Shown here: one piece after another, positions 48,661-57,264 of the stretch
How the letters are laid out: every line of letters starts with the position of its first letter
Numbering within the stretch: the stretch's first letter is position 1
Assembly: GCF_006658505.1 (NCBI RefSeq)
Contig: NZ_VFUZ01000015.1
Coordinates: forward strand, 1 to 64,000
DNA: 64,000 nt
Origin: Mesorhizobium sp. B2-4-15
Lineage (GTDB): Bacteria; Pseudomonadota; Alphaproteobacteria; Rhizobiales; Rhizobiaceae
Direction of reading: 5' to 3'
Notes under the pieces: generated by a model
Seen by the model: the letters and a program-made list of their open reading frames with translations, nothing else
Databases searched by the model: none
Told to the model about the DNA's origin: nothing
Position numbers and translations under genes: made by a program

Positions 48661-49677
48661 ATGGCCACGGAACGTTCGAACATGGACATGATCGACCCCT
48701 TCGGTCGCACGATCAGTTATCTCAGAGTGTCGGTCACCGACCGCTGCGATTTTCGTTGCACCTATTGCATGGCCGAGGACATGGCCTTCCTGCCGAAGAA
48801 GGACCTGCTGTCGCTGGAAGAGCTGGACCGGCTCTGCTCCGTCTTCATCGAAAAGGGTGTCAGAAGGCTGCGCCTCACTGGCGGTGAACCGCTGGTGCGC
48901 AAGAACATCATGCACCTGGTGCGCCATTTGTCGCGCCATCTTGCCAGCGGGGCGCTGGAAGAGCTGACGCTGACCACCAACGGCTCGCAACTGTCGCGCT
49001 TCGCCGCTGAGCTTGCCGATTGTGGCGTCAGACGCATTAACGTCTCGCTCGACACGCTCGACGCCGACAAGTTCCACCAGATCACCCGCTGGGGTCATCT
49101 CGGCAAGGTCATGGAGGGGATCGACGCCGCTCAGGCGGCCGGACTGAAGGTCAAGCTCAACGCGGTTGCGCTGAAGGATTTCAACGACGCCGAATTGCCC
49201 GGGATGATGCGCTGGGCGCATGGCCGCGGCATGGACCTGACCGTCATCGAGACCATGCCGATGGGCGAGATCGACGCCGATCGCACCGACCAGTACCTGC
49301 CGCTCTCGCTGCTGCGCGCTTCTCTGGAGCGCGAGTTCACCCTGACCGACATTCCCTTCAAGACCGGCGGCCCGGCCCGCTACGTCCACGTCGCCGAGAC
49401 CGGCGGAAAACTCGGCTTCATCACGCCGATGACGCATAATTTCTGCGAGAGCTGCAACCGGGTCAGGCTGACCTGCACGGGCACGCTCTATATGTGCCTC
49501 GGCCAGGAGGATGCGGCCGATTTGCGCGCGCCGTTGCGCGCGTCCGAGGGCAACGAACTTGTCGCCGACGCAATCGACGAAGCCATCGGCCGCAAGCCGA
49601 AAGGCCATGATTTCATCATCGACCGCCGCACCAGCCGCCCATCGGTGTCACGGCATATGAGCGTGACGGGCGGCTGA
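48661..49677 (+). CDS. moaA: GTP 3',8-cyclase MoaA
   Basis: A 338-residue radical-SAM enzyme, the first step of molybdenum cofactor synthesis (GTP to 3',8-cyclo-GTP). The N-terminal cluster motif is CDFRCTYC (C29, C33, C36). LRLTGGEPLVRKNI follows, then the C-terminal cluster motif CESCNRVRLTCTG, and the protein ends with the conserved Gly-Gly needed for activity. All key residues are present. The 171-base leader shows no recognisable Moco riboswitch. mobA and mobB lie 2.2 kb downstream on the same strand. Confidence 0.95.
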   Translation: MATERSNMDMIDPFGRTISYLRVSVTDRCDFRCTYCMAEDMAFLPKKDLLSLEELDRLCSVFIEKGVRRLRLTGGEPLVRKNIMHLVRHLSRHLASGALEELTLTTNGSQLSRFAAELADCGVRRINVSLDTLDADKFHQITRWGHLGKVMEGIDAAQAAGLKVKLNAVALKDFNDAELPGMMRWAHGRGMDLTVIETMPMGEIDADRTDQYLPLSLLRASLEREFTLTDIPFKTGGPARYVHVAETGGKLGFITPMTHNFCESCNRVRLTCTGTLYMCLGQEDAADLRAPLRASEGNELVADAIDEAIGRKPKGHDFIIDRRTSRPSVSRHMSVTGG

Positions 49678-49733
49678 CCCAGCCGCCGATTTGTGCAAGG
49701 ATCGCCTGTCGGTCATCGGCTTTGGGGCAATGC

Positions 49734-50207
49734 ATGCGGCGGCTTTCCTCAATCATGGCGGCTTTCGCGGCAATTGCAGCAAGCAGCGCAACTGCCGCCC
49801 CCTTCACCTATGTGAACGAGCGCTTCGGCACGGTCTGCACCTTTCCCGACGAAATATTCACCGATCGTCAGCCCGAGCCGGAAAATGGCGACGGGCAGGT
49901 ATGGCTGAGCGCTGACGGCGCCAGCCTAACCTGCTCCGGCATTCTCAACATCGACGAGGACACGCCGAAAGGGTTCGTTGCGGCCGAGAAAGCCAGCAAG
50001 GGGCAAGACTACAAGATAACCTACAGCAAGACCGGCAAGGACTGGGCTGTGCTGTCGGGCCGGAAGGATGGTAAGATCTTTTATGAGCGGCGGCTGTTCG
50101 GCCGCGATGGCGTCATCCGCACAGTCTGGATCGACTATCCGCCGGCCCTGAAGTCGAAATATGACCCGATGGCCGGTGCCATCGCCGGCCGTCTCAAGGG
50201 ACCATGA
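49734..50207 (+). CDS. Hypothetical exported protein
   Basis: A 157-residue protein from MRRLSSIMAAFAAIAASSAT at 49734, with GGGG upstream; a signal peptide ends near ATAAP (residue ~22). The mature protein has paired cysteines (GTVCTFP and LTCSGIL) that could form a disulphide, and a beta-rich centre (YKITYSKTGKDWAVLSGRKD). No known domain is recognised. It is in line with moaA (56-base gap) but is probably a separate envelope protein. Confidence 0.65.
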   Translation: MRRLSSIMAAFAAIAASSATAAPFTYVNERFGTVCTFPDEIFTDRQPEPENGDGQVWLSADGASLTCSGILNIDEDTPKGFVAAEKASKGQDYKITYSKTGKDWAVLSGRKDGKIFYERRLFGRDGVIRTVWIDYPPALKSKYDPMAGAIAGRLKGP

Positions 50208-50343
50208 GCGCTGCTGGGACCAAGAGCATTTTAGCCACACCGCAAACAAATCTCTGTTCGCGAATGTCCATCTGATTTACCGGCGGTGTTTTCCCGCCTA
50301 GCGTCGCCCTTGTAGCGGTTATCGCTCTTGGGGGATCACATTT

Positions 50344-50703
50344 ATGCGCCAACTTCTTGTTTCGTTCGCAATACTCGGCCTCGCCGCCCTGCCGGCGACT
50401 GCCCAGTCGATCGGTGGAACCTACACCGTCGCCGGCACCAATTTCGACGGCTCGTCCTATGGCGGCGAAGCCACCATCACGCTCACCAGCGGGACCACCT
50501 GCACCATCCATTGGGAGACCGGCGGTTCTTCTTCCGACGGCATCTGCATGCGCAACGACAATGCATTCTCCGCCGGGTACGTCATGGACAAGGATATCGG
50601 CCTCGTCGTCTACAAGGTCGAGGAGGACGGCTCGCTGCATGGCCTGTGGACGATCGCCGGCAAGGAAGGCAATGGCACCGAGGTGCTGACGCCGAAGAAA
50701 TAG
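50344..50703 (+). CDS. Small hypothetical exported protein
   Basis: A 119-residue protein with GGGGGA before the ATG. A signal peptide ends near PATAQS (residue ~21). The mature part is a compact beta-barrel-like sequence (GTYTVAGTNFDGSSYGGEAT, then TCTIHWETGGSSSDGICM) with a cysteine pair. I recognise the pattern as common in Rhizobiales hypothetical proteins but know no function. A hairpin follows at 50727-50748. Confidence 0.7.
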   Translation: MRQLLVSFAILGLAALPATAQSIGGTYTVAGTNFDGSSYGGEATITLTSGTTCTIHWETGGSSSDGICMRNDNAFSAGYVMDKDIGLVVYKVEEDGSLHGLWTIAGKEGNGTEVLTPKK

Positions 50704-50726
50704 CATCGTCATGGCCGGACAGGTTG

Positions 50727-50748
50727 CGGGAGGCGAAGCCGCCTCCCG
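50727..50748 (+). terminator. Hairpin downstream of the small exported protein gene
   Basis: CGGGAGGCG (50727-50735), loop AAGC, CGCCTCCCG (50740-50748), a nine-pair perfect stem. No T run follows, so it may be a rho-assisted or processing structure rather than a classical terminator. Confidence 0.5.
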
Positions 50749-50775
50749 ACTGCGGCCAATCCAGAACATGCTTCC

Positions 50776-51798
50776 ATGCCGACGAGCGTGGACGCCCCTG
50801 TCCTGGTACAGTCCTTTGCCGTTGCTCTTTCCTGGCAGGCTGTTACAGGCTTGGCGCCAAAGCAACCGGTAGATGTCTTGCCTCTTTCTCCCAATCTTCG
50901 CGGCGCGTTGTTCATGATGGTGGCGATGGTTGGCTTCACGCTCAACGACGCCATCACCAAATACTCTTCGCAATCGATGAACATGGCGCAAGTCATGCTC
51001 ATCAGAGGGGCGTTTGCTTCGCTTTTCGTCGGTCTGTTGGCCTGGCGACGTGGCGCGCTCTTCCAGCCGCGCCTGATGCTGCAGCCGCTGGTGGCAATCC
51101 GCGTCCTCGGCGAAGCAGGTGGCACCGTGTCGTTTCTCGTTGCGCTTGCCCATTTGCCGATTGGCAGTGTCTCGGCCGTTCTGCAGGCGCTGCCGCTGGC
51201 GGTGACAATGGGCGCCGCGCTATTCTTCGGCGAAGCCGTCGGCTGGCGACGCTGGCTGGCGATCGCCATCGGTTTTGCCGGCGTGCTGGTCATCGTGCGG
51301 CCGGGCTTCGATGGCTTCAGCGTCTATTCCCTTGTGGCGCTGGCCAGCGTCGCATGCTGCACCGTGCGCGATCTCGCCACCAAGCGCATTCCTCAAGCCG
51401 TACCGACGATGCTGGTCTCGACCGCCACCGCACTCGCAATGACCGTCGTCGGCGCGGTGCTGCTGTCGCCGATGGGCGGCTGGACGCCGATGACGGGCAA
51501 AAGCACGGCGCTGCTGGCGCTGGCGGCCGTTCTTGTGCTCATCGGCTACCAATTCATCATCATGGCGATGCGCTCGGGTGAGATCTCCTTCATCGCGCCA
51601 TTCCGCTATACGGCGCTCCTCTGGTCCATCCTGCTGGGCCTGATCGTCTTCGGCGACATACCGGACATGCCGATGACCGCCGGCGCTACCATCGTCGTCG
51701 GCTCGGGCCTCTATGCGCTTTATCGCGAGCGGGTGGTCGGCCGGCGAAGGATCGTCGCTGAAAGCACGGGACCGGCCATGGCGCCGGATGGAATCTAG
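50776..51798 (+). CDS. DMT superfamily transporter (EamA domains)
   Basis: A membrane protein of up to 340 residues with ten predicted helices and two EamA repeats: LRGALFMMVAMVGFTLNDAI opens the first and VYSLVALASVACCTVRDLAT the second. The internal motif HLPIGSVSAVLQALPLAVTM and the ending GATIVVGSGLYALYRERVV are typical of RhaT-like metabolite exporters. The first 37 residues look unlike the family, so the true start may be near 50887. The substrate is unknown. Confidence 0.85.
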   Translation: MPTSVDAPVLVQSFAVALSWQAVTGLAPKQPVDVLPLSPNLRGALFMMVAMVGFTLNDAITKYSSQSMNMAQVMLIRGAFASLFVGLLAWRRGALFQPRLMLQPLVAIRVLGEAGGTVSFLVALAHLPIGSVSAVLQALPLAVTMGAALFFGEAVGWRRWLAIAIGFAGVLVIVRPGFDGFSVYSLVALASVACCTVRDLATKRIPQAVPTMLVSTATALAMTVVGAVLLSPMGGWTPMTGKSTALLALAAVLVLIGYQFIIMAMRSGEISFIAPFRYTALLWSILLGLIVFGDIPDMPMTAGATIVVGSGLYALYRERVVGRRRIVAESTGPAMAPDGI

Positions 51799-51847
51799 CC
51801 CTCGAAGTTGCTTGCGATTTCCGCCGGCTGGCATACAGGCTGGGGGC

Positions 51848-52480
51848 ATGAAGCGAGATGTCGCGGGGATCATTCTGGCTGGCGGCCAATCGAGGCGGAT
51901 GGGAGGCGGCGACAAGAGCCTGTTGCCGCTTGGCAGCGGCTGCGTGCTTGATCAGGTCCTGTCGCGCTTTGGTCCGCAGATGGAAAGCCTGGCGCTGAGC
52001 GCCAATGGCGACCCGGCGCGCTTTGCCCGGTTCGGACTGCCGGTGCTTGCCGACACGGTCGAAGGCTTTGCCGGACCGCTTGCCGGAATCCTGGCTGGCC
52101 TTGAATGGGCCGTTGCCAGCACGCCTTGCAAGGCGATCGTCACCGCGGCCGGCGATACGCCTTTCCTGCCGCTTGATCTCGTCGACCGCCTGGCGGCAGC
52201 AGCCGGTAAGTATCCCGGGAAGATCGCCGTCGCCTCTTCGGCCGGCCGGCGACACCCGACCTTCGCGCTGTGGCCGACCGGATGCCGCGACGCCTTGCGG
52301 CATTTCCTGGTCGATGAGGACAACAGGCGGGTTTCGGCTTTTATCGAGCGGCACGGCCACGTCGAGGTGGACTTTCCGGTCCTGCAATCCGCCGGCCAGC
52401 CGCTCGACCCCTTTTTCAACATCAATGTACCGGACGACCTTGCCCACGCCGTGCGTCTGTTGCAGAGCTTGACGTCATGA
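51848..52480 (+). CDS. mobA: Molybdenum cofactor guanylyltransferase MobA
   Basis: A 210-residue nucleotidyltransferase that adds GMP to molybdopterin to form the guanine dinucleotide cofactor. The N-terminal GTP-binding motif is GIILAGGQSRRMGGGDKSLL. GDTPFLPLDLVDRL carries the metal-site aspartate near residue 100 and FFNINVPDDL the C-terminal motif. It overlaps mobB by four bases (ATGA, 52477-52480). The frame extends upstream into the transporter gene but the ATG at 51848 is the natural start. Confidence 0.94.
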   Translation: MKRDVAGIILAGGQSRRMGGGDKSLLPLGSGCVLDQVLSRFGPQMESLALSANGDPARFARFGLPVLADTVEGFAGPLAGILAGLEWAVASTPCKAIVTAAGDTPFLPLDLVDRLAAAAGKYPGKIAVASSAGRRHPTFALWPTGCRDALRHFLVDEDNRRVSAFIERHGHVEVDFPVLQSAGQPLDPFFNINVPDDLAHAVRLLQSLTS

Positions 52481-52998
52481 ACATGCGCGTCTTCGGCATC
52501 ACCGGCTGGAAAAACTCCGGCAAGACCACACTGACCGAAAAGCTGGTCGCCGAGCTTGTGCGGCGCGGCTGGAAGGTCTCGACGGTCAAGCATGCCCATC
52601 ATGATTTCGACATAGACAAGCCCGGCGCGGACAGCTTCCGCCATCGGCAGGCCGGCGCCACCGAGGTAGCGATCGTATCCGGCAATCGCTGGGCGCTGAT
52701 GCACGAATTGCGTGGCGAGAATGAACCTTCCTTGACCGATATTCTGGCACGGCTTGCCCCATGCGACATCGTGCTGGTCGAGGGCTATAAGCGCGAATCC
52801 CACCGCAAGATCGAAACGAGGCGTCTGGAAGCGAAGGACCGGACGCCGCTTTCGGCGGGTGATCCCAATATTATCGCGGTCGCCGCGGATTTCGCCGTTG
52901 CGGACAAGCGCCTGCCGGTATTCGACCTCGATGACGTAAAATCGATAGTCGACTTCATCGAACGCACGACCAGTCTCGTTGCTTCAGATGTAACCTAA
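52477..52998 (+). CDS. mobB: Molybdopterin-guanine dinucleotide biosynthesis protein MobB
   Basis: A 173-residue GTPase that assists MobA. The P-loop is GITGWKNSGKTTLTEKL, followed by STVKHAHHDFDIDKPGADSF and the conserved IVLVEGYKRESHRKIE. It is translationally coupled to mobA. Together with moaA these genes give part of the Moco pathway; the remaining genes are not in this window. Confidence 0.94.
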   Translation: MNMRVFGITGWKNSGKTTLTEKLVAELVRRGWKVSTVKHAHHDFDIDKPGADSFRHRQAGATEVAIVSGNRWALMHELRGENEPSLTDILARLAPCDIVLVEGYKRESHRKIETRRLEAKDRTPLSAGDPNIIAVAADFAVADKRLPVFDLDDVKSIVDFIERTTSLVASDVT

Positions 52999-53144
52999 CG
53001 GCAGAACGGCATTACCGATTTTGGTGGTTTTGCAGTTGCTTTTTTCTTGGAAAGAGTGGGAGTATCGCCTCAGCGGGCGGTCAAAAGCACCGCCCCACAG
53101 AGCCGTTTCGGAACGACGGCCGGGACCATAAAGAGAGGACTATC

Positions 53145-53930
53145 ATGCGTATTGCACTGCGTATCGCGCTCGCCGCATCGGCTGCGCTGCTGACGCTCGG
53201 CGTAGCCCAGGCCCAGGAAAAGACCCTGAGGATCGGCACCGAAGGCGCCTACCCTCCATTCAACAACCTCACCGCTGATGGCCAACTCGTCGGCTTCGAC
53301 ATCGACATCGCCAAAGCGCTTTGCGATGAAATGAAGGTCAAGTGCACCTTCGTCGCCCAGGATTGGGACGGCATCATCCCGGCGCTTCAGGCCGGCAAGT
53401 TCGATGCCATCGTCGCCTCGATGTCGATCACGCCGGAGCGCCAGCAGAAGGTCGACTTCTCGCACAAATATTACAACACGCCATCGGCCCTCGCAGTGCC
53501 GAAGGACAGCACGTTGAAAGGCGTGACCAAGGAAGACCTCGCCGGCAAGACGATCGGTGTCGCCACCACGACCACGCACTTCAACTATGCCTCGAAGACC
53601 TACACCGACAGCACCGTCAAGGGTTATCCAAGCAGCCCCGAGGAGCAGGCCGATCTCGCCAACGGACGCCTTGACGCTATCGAGGACGATATCGTGGTTC
53701 TGCAGCAATGGCTGGATTCGCCTGACGGCGCCTGCTGCAAGATCCTCGGTCAACCGAAGCCGCAACCGGTCGAGATTTTTGGACCTGGCGCCGGCATTGC
53801 GGTACGCAAGGGCGAGACCGACCTGGTCAACAAGCTCAATGCCGCCATCGACGCCATCCGCGCCAATGGAAAATACAAGGAAATCAACGACAAGTACTTC
53901 AAGTTCGACGTTTACGGCGCCGAGTCCTGA
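53145..53930 (+). CDS. Polar amino-acid ABC transporter substrate-binding protein (HisJ/ArgT-like)
   Basis: A 261-residue periplasmic protein; the signal peptide ends near AQAQE (residue ~24). The family 3 solute-binding signature is LRIGTEGAYPPFNNLTADGQ, then GFDIDIAKALCDEM, and DWDGIIPALQAGKFDAIVAS. It is likely to bind lysine, arginine, ornithine or histidine. The two permease genes follow after an intercistronic hairpin. No ATPase gene is adjacent. A T-rich segment with TTGCAGTTGC near 53031 may be part of its promoter. Confidence 0.92.
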   Translation: MRIALRIALAASAALLTLGVAQAQEKTLRIGTEGAYPPFNNLTADGQLVGFDIDIAKALCDEMKVKCTFVAQDWDGIIPALQAGKFDAIVASMSITPERQQKVDFSHKYYNTPSALAVPKDSTLKGVTKEDLAGKTIGVATTTTHFNYASKTYTDSTVKGYPSSPEEQADLANGRLDAIEDDIVVLQQWLDSPDGACCKILGQPKPQPVEIFGPGAGIAVRKGETDLVNKLNAAIDAIRANGKYKEINDKYFKFDVYGAES

Positions 53931-53940
53931 TAATTGCGCT

Positions 53941-53970
53941 AAGGGCGGTGAGGAATTCCTCGCCGCCCTT
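53941..53970 (+). terminator. Intercistronic hairpin between binding-protein and permease genes
   Basis: AAGGGCGGTGAGG (53941-53953), loop AATT, CCTCGCCGCCCTT (53958-53970), a 13-pair stem with one G-T pair. No T run follows. Such structures often stabilise the upstream binding-protein message or partly stop transcription, giving more binding protein than permease. Confidence 0.7.
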
Positions 53971-54008
53971 CACTCATCCCGGGATCGCCACGGAGACAAG
54001 ACCCGTAA

Positions 54009-54725
54009 ATGCCGGCCCAAAGCATTTGGACACTTCTCAGTTGGGGCCCCGATGGCTGGAGTGACGATATCGCCTATGGCGCGATGGTCACCATCGCGCT
54101 TGCCCTTGCAACGCTGCCGATCGGCCTGACGATCGGCTTTTTCGTCGCCTGGGCCAAGCAGTCCGAAGAACCGTCGCTGCGGCTGGCGGCCAACATCTAC
54201 ACCACCATGTTTCGCGGCCTGCCGGAATTGGTGACGCTGTTCCTGTTCTTCTTCGGCATGCCGATCCTGCTGCAATACATCATCCGCTTCTTCAAGCCCG
54301 AGGCGACGATCGATGTGGACAGCTTCGTCGCCGGCATGATCGTGCTTTCGCTGATCTTTTCGTCCTATGCCAGCGAGGTATTCCTTTCGGCCTTTCGCGC
54401 CATTCCAAAGGGCCAGTATGAGGGTGGTTATGCGATCGGACTGTCGAAGTGGCTGACCATGCGCAAGGTGATCTTGCCCCAGTTGCTGCGCATCGCCTTC
54501 CCCGGTCTCGAGAATTGCTGGCTGAGCCTGCTCAAGGACACCGCCCTGGTCTCGGTGGTCAACCTCGCCGAGACCTTGCGCAACGCCGGCGTGGCGGCGC
54601 GCGTCACCAAGCATTCGTTCCTCTTCTATAGCTTCGCCGCGCTGGTCTTCCTCGTCCTGGCGATCCTGTCGTCGATCGCCACCGGGTTCATCTTGCGCTC
54701 GCTGGGGCGGAGGGAGGCACGATGA
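54009..54725 (+). CDS. Polar amino-acid ABC transporter permease (HisQ-like)
   Basis: A 238-residue membrane protein with five helices. The permease start is YGAMVTIALALATLPIGLTI, the central TMFRGLPELVTLFLFFFGMP is typical, and the ATPase-contact (EAA) loop is GGYAIGLSKWLTMRKVILPQ. It overlaps the next permease by four bases (ATGA). Together they form the heterodimeric channel. Confidence 0.92.
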   Translation: MPAQSIWTLLSWGPDGWSDDIAYGAMVTIALALATLPIGLTIGFFVAWAKQSEEPSLRLAANIYTTMFRGLPELVTLFLFFFGMPILLQYIIRFFKPEATIDVDSFVAGMIVLSLIFSSYASEVFLSAFRAIPKGQYEGGYAIGLSKWLTMRKVILPQLLRIAFPGLENCWLSLLKDTALVSVVNLAETLRNAGVAARVTKHSFLFYSFAALVFLVLAILSSIATGFILRSLGRREAR

Positions 54726-55546
54726 GTATCACGGAAGCGATCGCGGTCGAACGGCCTCCACCGCCGGCTCACGGCTGGCCGCGCACCCGCATCGTGGGAT
54801 ATGCGCTTGTCGGCCTGTGGATTCTCTTCGGCCTCGGTATCGTTGCGTATCTTTTCTATTCCTGGAACGGCGAATTCTTCGCCAGGTATGCGCCGGCCTA
54901 TCTGCAAGGGCTGGGAACCACGCTGGCGCTCGTGTCGATTTCGATGGTGGTCGGCGCGATCCTTTCATTGCCCGTCACCTATGGCCGCATGTCGAAGAAC
55001 CGGATCCTGTCCGGCATCGCCTACTGTTACGTCTATTTCTTCCGCGGCACGCCGCTGCTCGTCCAGGTCTATCTGGTCTATTACGGCGTGGGCTCTTTCC
55101 GGGTGCAGCTCGAATCCGTCGGACTGTGGTGGTTCTTCCGCGACGCCTTCAACTGCGGTGTGTTTGCCTTCGCGCTCAACACCGCCGCCTACCAGGCCGA
55201 AATCCTGCGCGGTGCCATCGAAAGCGTGCCCAGGGGCCAGTGGGAGGGCGCCGCCTCGCTCGGCCTGCACAAGCTGCAGACGTTGCGCAAGGTCATCCTG
55301 CCGCAAGCGTTCATCGTGGCGTTGCGACCCTACGGCAATGAACTGGTTCTGATGATCAAGGCCTCGGCCATCGTCGCCATCATCACCGTTTACGACCTGA
55401 TGGGCAACGCGAAGCTCGCCTACGCCAAGTCCTTCGATTTCCAGGCCTATGTCTGGGTCGCCATCGTCTACCTGGTGATGGTCGAGATCCTGCGCCATGG
55501 CGTCGAATGGATCGAGCGCCGGATCACGATTCACCTGCACCGCTGA
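54722..55546 (+). CDS. Polar amino-acid ABC transporter permease (HisM-like)
   Basis: A 274-residue membrane protein, coupled to the previous permease. The permease core begins YLQGLGTTLALVSISMVVGA, with FFRGTPLLVQVYLVYYG and the EAA loop GAASLGLHKLQTLRKVILPQ. The N-terminal extension (residues 1-50) adds one helix. The usual third component, an ATPase, is not downstream; the next gene is an unrelated dehydrogenase. It must be supplied from elsewhere. Confidence 0.92.
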   Translation: MSITEAIAVERPPPPAHGWPRTRIVGYALVGLWILFGLGIVAYLFYSWNGEFFARYAPAYLQGLGTTLALVSISMVVGAILSLPVTYGRMSKNRILSGIAYCYVYFFRGTPLLVQVYLVYYGVGSFRVQLESVGLWWFFRDAFNCGVFAFALNTAAYQAEILRGAIESVPRGQWEGAASLGLHKLQTLRKVILPQAFIVALRPYGNELVLMIKASAIVAIITVYDLMGNAKLAYAKSFDFQAYVWVAIVYLVMVEILRHGVEWIERRITIHLHR

Positions 55547-55683
55547 TACATTCGACGCTGCGCGCGTCAGGCAGCCTGCCCTAGGCCCGCACCAGTCGAT
55601 GCGGCAGCGCGCGCCTTGACGAATTCGCCGCATGGCCTAGAGCTTCCGCAACTGAAATCTCTATTCCGTCGGAAGGACAAAGC

Positions 55684-56553
55684 ATGGCATCGGTGGCATT
55701 TCTCGGTCTTGGCGTGATGGGCTACCCCATGGCCGGACACCTGAAAAACAAGGGCGGCCACGACGTCACCGTCTACAACCGCACACGCGCGAAAGCCGAA
55801 CAATGGGTCGCTCAACATGGCGGCAGCTTTGCCGCGACACCGGCGCAGGCTGCCGAGGGCAAGGATTTCGTCTTCTCCTGTGTCGGCAATGATGACGATC
55901 TGCGCTCCGTGACGACTGGTCCCGAAGGCGCCTTCGAGGCGATGAAGAAAGGCTCCATCTTCATCGACAACACGACGGCTTCGGCAGAAGTCGCGCGCGA
56001 ACTGGCACAAGCCGCGCAATCGAGCGGATTCTCATTTCTCGACGCGCCGGTTTCCGGTGGCCAGGCCGGCGCCGAGAACGGCGTGCTGACGGTCATGGTC
56101 GGTGGCGACCAGGCTGCCTTCGACAAGGCCAGGCCGGTCATCGACGCCTACGCCCGTATGGTCGGGCTGATGGGGTCGGCAGGCGCCGGCCAGCTCACCA
56201 AGATGATCAACCAGATCTGCATCGCCGGACTGGTGCAGGGACTGTCTGAAGGCATCCATTTCGGCAAGAAGGCCGGTCTTGACATCGAGAAGGTGATCGA
56301 GGTGATCTCCAAGGGCGCGGCCGGCTCCTGGCAGATGGAGAACCGGCACAAGACCATGAATGCCGGTAAATATGATTTCGGTTTCGCCGTCGACTGGATG
56401 CGCAAGGATCTCGGCATTTGCCTGACAGAAGCCGATCGCAACGGCGCCAAGCTGCCGGTGACCGCCCTTGTCGACCAGTTCTACAAGGATGTGCAGGCCA
56501 TGGGCGGCAAGCGCTGGGACACGTCCTCGCTGCTGGCGCGGCTGGAGAAGTAG
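55684..56553 (+). CDS. NAD(P)-dependent beta-hydroxyacid dehydrogenase (3-hydroxyisobutyrate/tartronate semialdehyde type)
   Basis: A 289-residue enzyme. The Rossmann motif is VAFLGLGVMGYPMAGHLKNK. The substrate loop is FLDAPVSGGQAGAENGVLTV and the catalytic lysine lies in GAGQLTKMINQICIAG (residue ~178). The family oxidises or reduces small beta-hydroxyacids; 3-hydroxyisobutyrate or tartronate semialdehyde are the likely groups, and the sequence alone does not choose. It precedes the AlkD-like gene by six bases and is probably co-transcribed with it. Confidence 0.88.
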   Translation: MASVAFLGLGVMGYPMAGHLKNKGGHDVTVYNRTRAKAEQWVAQHGGSFAATPAQAAEGKDFVFSCVGNDDDLRSVTTGPEGAFEAMKKGSIFIDNTTASAEVARELAQAAQSSGFSFLDAPVSGGQAGAENGVLTVMVGGDQAAFDKARPVIDAYARMVGLMGSAGAGQLTKMINQICIAGLVQGLSEGIHFGKKAGLDIEKVIEVISKGAAGSWQMENRHKTMNAGKYDFGFAVDWMRKDLGICLTEADRNGAKLPVTALVDQFYKDVQAMGGKRWDTSSLLARLEK

Positions 56554-56559
56554 CCGATC

Positions 56560-57264
56560 ATGTCCCTGCCCGCTCCAGGCTGGACCGCGCAGGAGATCGT
56601 CGCGCATCTGCGCTCGATCGGCACCGAGGAGAATCGCCGCGGCATGGCGCGGTTCGGCATCAACACCGCGACCGCGCTCGGTGTCGGCAATGTGGATTTG
56701 CGGCCCTTGGCGCGCGAGCTGAAGCGCAACCACGAACGGTCCCTGGCGCTGTGGGCCAGCGGCATTCGCGAAGCGCGGCTGATCGCGGCTTTCACTGGTG
56801 AGCCAAAGGAGATAACCATTGAGGAATGCCGCCGCTGGGCCGGCGATTTCGATTCCTGGGAAGTTGTCGACACTGTCTCGGACCTGTTCGTGGACACGCC
56901 GTTCTGGCGTGAACTGGTCGAAGAGTTCGCTGCCGACGAGCGCGAATTCGTCCGCCGCACGGCCTTTGCGATGCTGGCATGGGCGGCTGTGCATCTGAAG
57001 AAGGAACCTGACGCGACGTTCCTGCCTTATCTGCGATTGATCGACGCCCATGCCGGCGATGAGCGCAATTTCGTCAGGAAAGCGGTCAATTGGGCGCTGC
57101 GGCAGATCGGTAAGCGATCGGTGACGTTGCATGCTCCTGCCCTCGCCCTGGCGCAGAAACTTGTGGTTTCCAGCGACAAGACCAGGCGTTGGGTCGGCAA
57201 GGATGCCGCGAAGGAACTGTCAGATGCCAAGACGCTCGAACGCCTCGCCGCCAGAAAAATCTGA
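56560..57264 (+). CDS. DNA alkylation repair protein (AlkD-like HEAT-repeat)
   Basis: A 234-residue all-helical protein with HEAT-like repeats. The segments GMARFGINTATALGVGNVDL, WASGIREARLIAAFTGEP, WEVVDTVSDLFVDTPFW and RTAFAMLAWAAVHLKK match the AlkD family, which removes alkylated bases such as 3- and 7-methyl purines without base flipping. It begins six bases after the dehydrogenase, and its last 41 bases overlap the acetyltransferase gene. Confidence 0.88.
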   Translation: MSLPAPGWTAQEIVAHLRSIGTEENRRGMARFGINTATALGVGNVDLRPLARELKRNHERSLALWASGIREARLIAAFTGEPKEITIEECRRWAGDFDSWEVVDTVSDLFVDTPFWRELVEEFAADEREFVRRTAFAMLAWAAVHLKKEPDATFLPYLRLIDAHAGDERNFVRKAVNWALRQIGKRSVTLHAPALALAQKLVVSSDKTRRWVGKDAAKELSDAKTLERLAARKI

